Part shown: piece by piece, positions 58,431 to 64,000 of the stretch | Position numbering within the stretch: the first letter of the stretch is position 1 | Layout: each line of letters starts with the position of its first letter | NCBI GenBank assembly: GCA_018350325.1 | Contig: JAEVLN010000003.1 | Span: 517,985-581,984 of the forward strand | Direction of reading: 5' to 3' | Length of the DNA stretch: 64,000 nt | DNA from: Globodera rostochiensis | Taxonomy: Eukaryota > Nematoda > Chromadorea > Rhabditida > Heteroderidae | The notes under the pieces: model-generated | The model's database searches: none | What the model was told of the DNA's origin: nothing | Seen by the model: the letters and a program-made list of their open reading frames with translations, nothing else | Made by a program: the position numbers and the translations under genes

Positions 58431-59536
58431 GTAGAGATGAGAAATCCGGGTAGCCGGACCCGGCTTTTTCAAAATTACGAATCTCAATTTTGTGGTAACA
58501 TAAAAATGGGGAAAAAAGTTGTTGCTGTTGCACATGAACGAATAGATTATGTATGTAAGTAGAAAGAAGAAACATTGCTACGTTTTTTTTTTGCACGTTC
58601 AGCAGCCAGAACAATGCACATAAATCAATGAATGAATGCACTAACGAATAAATGGCGCAATCGTCCGTATTGCTCCAGGGCATTCATTCATTCAATGTTT
58701 GCAGATTAAAAAGCCCCTGAGGGGATGTGGACGACAACACAACGCCGCGTCCTCTGCTGGACGAAGCATTTGCGCACACACATTTCTGGATGGTAAAAAG
58801 AGGATGATGAGTCGTCAAAACGTCCTTAATGAGAAGGATTCGGCCGATGCATTTTCGATTTGAAGACGATTGATTATTGATGGAAACTTTATGCACGGCT
58901 TTAATAGCCAAGTTTGATGGCAACACAATGTGGGCTTATAAGTTGTTGCTGCTAATGATCGGACTCTATCGTGATCCCTTTCGGGGATTTTCAGTGTTCG
59001 CATTCTCGCCAACCGATTCGGCATCCCGCGATCGAACAATTTGAATCGTTCACCAGTGGGATCGGTCGGTATTGGTCGGGAATAGATCTAGCGTTCGGCA
59101 TCCCGATCGGAGGACATGAATTCCGAATTACATCAAAAAATGGCATAAATTGACAATATTTAATGGAAAACGAGCAAATCAGGCGGAGGCGGCGGTGGAA
59201 GAGAGAGTTGGAGCTGATGAGGGCGGGCAGATGCAGCTAAAAGCACACATAATTGGCTTTATTGGCCGCAATTCCGGCTCAGAAGGGAACAGGAATTGGG
59301 GGGGGGGGGGAAATTAGACGATTTGTTGCTTTTATTTAGCATAACTTTTCCCCCATTTTGCCTTTCCACCAAAAAAAAAACTTGTGGTTTTTTGATTGTG
59401 ACTGGTACAAACACCCAAAATCTTTTGGTGGTCGGTCGTCGGTCACCGGTTCTACGGTATTATTAAATCCTCTAGAAAGTGAGAAGTTATACGCCGCCGG
59501 CACTTTTTCGGAGTTCAAAATTTGGCAGTTAGCCAA

Positions 59537-59712
59537 TAGGGTTCGGACGGGCGCCCGGGTCGTCGGGCGGGCATCGGGTAGGTGCCCGATTAGCGCCCGC
59601 CCGGGCGAAAAAAAAGCCCGGCCAACAAATTAAAAAAGCTCGCTCGGAATTCCCGCCCGGCCCTTCTTGGGCTGCCCGGAAAAAAGCCCGCCCGACCCTA
59701 ACCCGAACCTTA
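59537..59712. mobile_element. hAT-like MITE (about 176 bp)
   Basis: Starts TAGGGTTCGG and ends CCGAACCTTA, flanked by TTAGCCAA and ATAGCCAA (7 of 8). The interior is CCCGGGC/GCCCGCCC-rich. Confidence 0.6.
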
Positions 59713-60542
59713 ATAGCCAATTTTGTTTGTTGTAAGTGCCATCCAAATTCGGGCTCGGGCCGGGTCCGGTCTCTAGAAATGACTGAGACGGATTGCGTCT
59801 CTATTTTCTGTTTGTTTTTTGTTCGGTGGTGTCTTTTATGCTTTTGGTTTTGTCGGTCAGTTGTTTAGAACTTTGTGACTACCTATTTTTTAATTTGCAT
59901 TGTTTTGCTTCTCTCTTACTGGGTATTTTGATGAGCTTTTCAAAGACAAAAACGCATCCCTATGCTTTTTATATCCTTTTCTTTCGAAATATTGGGTTTT
60001 GACGCACCGATCAGGATGAATGAACTTTTTACTCCAAACTAAGGTGTTGGGGGACCTGTCCCCCGACATTTTTTGGGTTACCCCGGACCCCCAAACACGA
60101 ACAGTCCGGAGCGCAATTTGCTCCCCACACAATTTGCTTCTACTGATCGAGCATCTTTCAAATAACCCGAAAAACACTTTTTGGTGCGCCCCAATTTTTC
60201 TGTACCGACCATATTCTTATTCATCAGCCGTTTTTTTGTTATAGGAATCTTATAAATATGAGAACTTTGAATGATTGATGATGCGGATGACACAAAATGT
60301 ATAAATAAATTAAGTGAAAAATGTCAAGGATGGAGAATACACCCGTGCAGGGCTTAAAGTAAATTCCTGAGCATGAATTGGAAATTTGTCGTCAGCACAC
60401 CATCCATTATTTTTGGAGTCCATCCGTTCAATCATTTTGGGTAAAATTTTTCGCCCGATTCCATTTTGGCTAAAAAATTTGGTTTAAATTTTTTACGATG
60501 CTATTTTTAAATTATTTTGCTGGTTTTGTCTTCAACACTCAC

Positions 60543-63500
60543 CGAGCAACAGATGGCAAGGCTTGAAACTCCTCTTCCGTGTAATTGCTTCCGTAGCGTC
60601 TCATATCCTTCACCAACTTTTCCGCTCCGTACAGGTCCACAAATCGGAACGGACCACCCCAAAAAGGCGGGAAGCCGAGACCGAACACACTCGCCAGATC
60701 GCCCTCCGCCTTAAATTTATTCATTATTCGTACACAAAAAAAAACGGGGCAAATGGAAATTGGCATTATAGTAAATGGAGGGGGTGAATAAATTTCCAAA
60801 ATCACTTATAATAATCTTTATTTATTTTTAATACAAAATATTTTGTGTTCCCCACCGGCGATGAAATGATGCCGCCTTCTTCCAAACAGATCAGTGCCTC
60901 GTTGACAAACCGCGACACCACACGCATTTGCTGGTCTTGGACGGAGGAAACGCTCGCCGGTGGGTTTAGCTGATTGCGTGCCAAAATTTCCTGGACCTTC
61001 GGGTTTTGCACTCTTTTTGATTTCTTGTACGTGTAAATGCCTGGAGCAAGAAAGAACAAAATGATAATTTTAATAAAAATCCCAATTTTTTTGTTCGCAC
61101 ACCTCGCCCGGACTCCTTGCCCTTGAAACCAGCGCTGGTCAGTTCGGCGAGTTCAGAAGGGCTTCCTCGAACTGACTTGTCCAAAAATGCCCCGACGTCG
61201 AATTCAACCTTAAAATTTATTTATAGGGGAAGAGGCCAGAAAAATGCAGTGCCTCATCGGCCAGGGTCGCCATGCCGACAAGGAAACCGAATTCAGTTGT
61301 GATTTTGTCGACTTGACGTGGCGATACACCCTCTTGCAGCAGACGGACCATTTCTTTAAGTATTACGCCACGGCAGCGAACCACGAAGTTGCTTTCGTCC
61401 ATGGGCAAAAACTTTTGAGGGCAAGAACAGCAAATATTTAAACTAATTCCAATTAAAATTAGGAGATTGAGACAAAATTTGGAAGTCGAGAATGTTGAAT
61501 CAAACTCAAGACTAATCAACAAATAAATTTTTCGAGTTTTGAATGTGCCAAATCAACTCCCGTACCGTTTTAATGCCCTTGTCAATGCTGACGTTCGCAA
61601 TGCCAGAGCCCACCAGATCCGCGCCAATGACTTTGTGCGCCGTGCCGTTTTTGTCGTCCTTGCACTTTGTTTGACCTGAAGCAACAGCATACGGAAAAAA
61701 ATCCAAACAAAAAAAAGGCTTAGATATTACGGATGCAATCGCTTACGGTACCTTTGAACAGGCCGATTAGCGCCTCCGATTCCTTTGTTTGCGTGAGGTT
61801 GCCAAATTGCTGAAAACAGGTGTAGAATTTTTGTTGCTTTGTGTGGAATACAACATTTAAAATTATTGTAACTTCAATATGTTATTTTTGCCCAATTCCC
61901 ACAATATATCATCACAAATGTTTTCCCTCTAAAAACCCTTCTGTTCCCTCTGTTGCATTGGAATTGTCCCATTCACACAAATCTGCTCTTTTGACATCAC
62001 CCTCCCGACTCCAAACCTCTCTGCTGTACTGCCCATACTAAATCCGTTCTTCACAATACAAACCAATTTGTGCCTAATCCCGCCCAGTCCAAACCCAACC
62101 ATTCCCGTATTTAAGCGTTGGACCATCCCCAACGCATCAACCCTCGCCCAAAATCTGCAGAAATTAAAAATTCCAAAAAAATGTACCCTTCCCCCTCCTA
62201 CCTTCGTCTCCTCTTCGTACCCCTTTTCCAGTCCATCCACCAGTCCGGTGTGGACCACGTCCAGAATACGCAACGGCGCAGGGTATTTGCCGTCCGTCTG
62301 CCCCATCACCTTGGACCGTGCCTTCCCCATCATCACCTGCGATTAAGAATTATGGGGTTTTCCGGTGCCAGTTTGCCAAAATTAAAGAGTTTAAGCACTG
62401 AATATTTTTGGCGTCAAAAAGTTGGTAACATTTTAAACAACGACAAAAGCAATAAAAATGTTTATTTTGTTTGGTTGAACTTTTTTCCGTTTGCGAAAAG
62501 AAAGGTGGAGGGAGGGGGTAACTTTTTAGTGTTTGTTGTGCGCAACACACCTTGCGAAGCAGCGGCGTTTTCTGCGTCCGTTCCAGCAGCGGCCGCTTGC
62601 GGTCCACCTTCAGCGTGCCGGCAGCAAGCTGAGCGCATGTCAAAACGGCAACCTCAAAGAAAAATGGGGTTTGTCCACCACCAACCAGTTCACACCCTTT
62701 CCAAAGAGCGATGCGTCATGTCCAGACCAAGTCCCGATGGCTTAAAATTGAGTATGAAATATTCAACACGCTTAAAAATTGCACAAATGTTGGCATTGAA
62801 ACTCACTTGAACGAGCTGGTCAACTAAGCCCATGGTCTTTGCCGTGTCCGGTCCAATGATTTTGCCTAAAAATTTGTTTTGGACAAAAAAAATCAAGCTG
62901 ATGACATTTACTTACCCGTCAGCATCATGTCGAGCGCGCTTTGCAGTGCGATGAGTTTGGGCAGACGTTGGGTCCCGCCACCGAACGGCAACAAGCCGAG
63001 CATCACTTCCGGCAGAGCAAACTGCGTCATCGACGAGTTGACCGCAATGCGGTAATGACACGCCAGTGCCATCTCCAGCCCGCCGCCCATGCACGAGCCA
63101 GAAATGGCGGCAACGATCTAAACTTTTTGACCAAATCTAATCAGGTTTGATCAGCAGAATCAAATTAAAATGCAATCCGCAACAAAACAAATTATCCAAA
63201 TTCAATAATGTTTTCCTCTAAAATCACCTTATCCAATCGATAGGTTAAAACTTTTTTATTGTTCTAAATTTGGTGCCTAAAAAAACTCGCCGGCTTTTTG
63301 CTGCACTCCATACGATCAAAGTGGGCTTTCACATTGCGCGAGATGCTCGCCGCTGCTTCGGCCGTGTCGCAACGCGACAGCATGCCAATGTCCGCTCCCA
63401 CCAGATAACTCTGCGAAACGTGAAACAATATGCAAAAAAAAGCATGTTTTGTGGCAAGCATATAAAGAAATGCATAATGCTTTTAAAAATAGAAGTTTAA

Positions 63501-64000
63501 ACAAAATTTGTTTTTCGGCTTTTTGTACATACGTTCGGCTTGCCAGACATCAGCACAATGCCGCGCACCGACGGGTTCTGTTCGATGGCATCAAACTCTT
63601 TGCGGAGGGCCTCTGACACGGCATCGTTGAGCGAGTTTTCCTAGATTTGAATTTCAACATTTTTTTCCGAATTTTACAGGCAATATTTAATCGAAATCAT
63701 TTAACGAATTGGGTCCAATGCCCACCTTCACGTTGGGCATATCAATTTTAATCACTGCAATGCCTTTACTCTTTATTGCACAGGTAACCATGCCTGAATT
63801 AAAAATTTATGACACGGAAGTGGTTGACAAACCCGATATTAATATCACATCAAAACGCCGTAAAAAAACTTACTGTACGTGCCTTTGCCCTGCTTATGCT
63901 GTGCCACATGCGGTGTCTCTTTTACCGACTGATGATGCTTCACCTCTTGCACCACGGACACTTCCAGACGAATGCCATCTTCGTTCACTTGTTCTGTTGA
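60543..64000 (-). CDS. HADHA: Mitochondrial trifunctional enzyme alpha (HADHA)-like, dehydrogenase core missing; 5' end outside window
   Basis: Exons: 64000-63874, 63793-63726, 63640-63533, 63410-63291, 63117-62916, 62865-62807, 62628-62551, 62336-62202, 61809-61752, 61675-61566, 61411-61253, 61208-61103, 61040-60856, 60709-60543. All phases join. HADHA performs enoyl-CoA hydratase and 3-hydroxyacyl-CoA dehydrogenase steps of long-chain beta-oxidation. The hydratase part is intact: VGADIGML oxyanion loop, [10 protein letters not shown] and LPEVMLG with both catalytic Glu, GGGTQRLPK. After [19 protein letters not shown] (Rossmann GxGxxG with one Gly now Asp) the protein jumps to [19 protein letters not shown]. 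About 155 residues of the NAD domain, including catalytic His, are absent. The C-terminal [25 protein letters not shown] block ([11 protein letters not shown]) is kept. The last exon is probably near 60.44-60.48 kb (GEKFYPK), in an unresolved phase. Two introns are GC-AG. Confidence 0.88.

Larger units (their letters stand above)
48843..60442. other. Long gene-poor, repeat-rich region
   Basis: Contains hAT-like MITEs (48991, 58278, 59537), a CCGGGACC-bounded repeat (about 49172-49377), a CAG tract (52135-52189), alternating G-run/ATCGTC repeats (52905-52995), a minisatellite (53880-54465), a 62-66 bp tandem array (55489-55880), and one short open frame of unclear status (54751-55017). Long open frames at 51594-52780 and 53387-54564 run through repeats. 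Confidence 0.5.

Overview
This is eukaryotic DNA, almost certainly from a nematode. The genes have many short introns (often 45-400 bp) with TTTCAG-type acceptors and AT-rich introns. The gene content fits: a Wnt ligand, a seven-transmembrane receptor of nematode chemoreceptor type, a TOCA/CIP4 F-BAR protein and a mitochondrial trifunctional-enzyme alpha relative. An unusually large share of the introns I could place (at least six) are GC-AG, which is known from cyst nematodes (Globodera/Heterodera). A plant-parasitic tylenchid is therefore my best guess, but the species is inference.

Layout. 31-775 (+): last exons of an RRM RNA-binding protein. 2742-6660 (-): 15-exon DXO/RAI1-like decapping-nuclease relative with a degenerate catalytic motif. 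8450-9123 (-): small one-pass membrane protein. 13462-17787 (+): complete 16-exon Wnt gene, 400 aa. 18622-22434 (-): multi-pass membrane protein. 24356-28411 (+): complete 7TM receptor whose first intron holds a 2.5-kb satellite of 100-bp units. 29080-29259 (+): single-exon 59-aa secreted peptide with six cysteines. 31688-32125 (+): broken Lon protease fragment. 33338-41599 (-): TOCA-type F-BAR/HR1/SH3 gene with three tRNA-Lys genes in one intron and a 550-residue low-complexity N-terminal exon. 48703-48842 (-): orphan first exon. 60543-64000 (-): trifunctional-enzyme alpha relative that has lost the core of its dehydrogenase domain and runs off the window edge.

Between genes the DNA is repeat-rich. 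It holds small hAT-like MITEs with perfect 8-bp target duplications, a palindromic MITE in two copies, tRNA-derived sequences, five tandem arrays, a purine tract, a CAG tract and dozens of poly-G/poly-C runs. Long open frames there are low-complexity or repeat artefacts. There is no operon-like clustering; neighbouring genes are functionally unrelated.

All exon models were assembled by eye from splice signals, reading phase and family resemblance. Boundaries may be off by a base in places, and no database search was possible.
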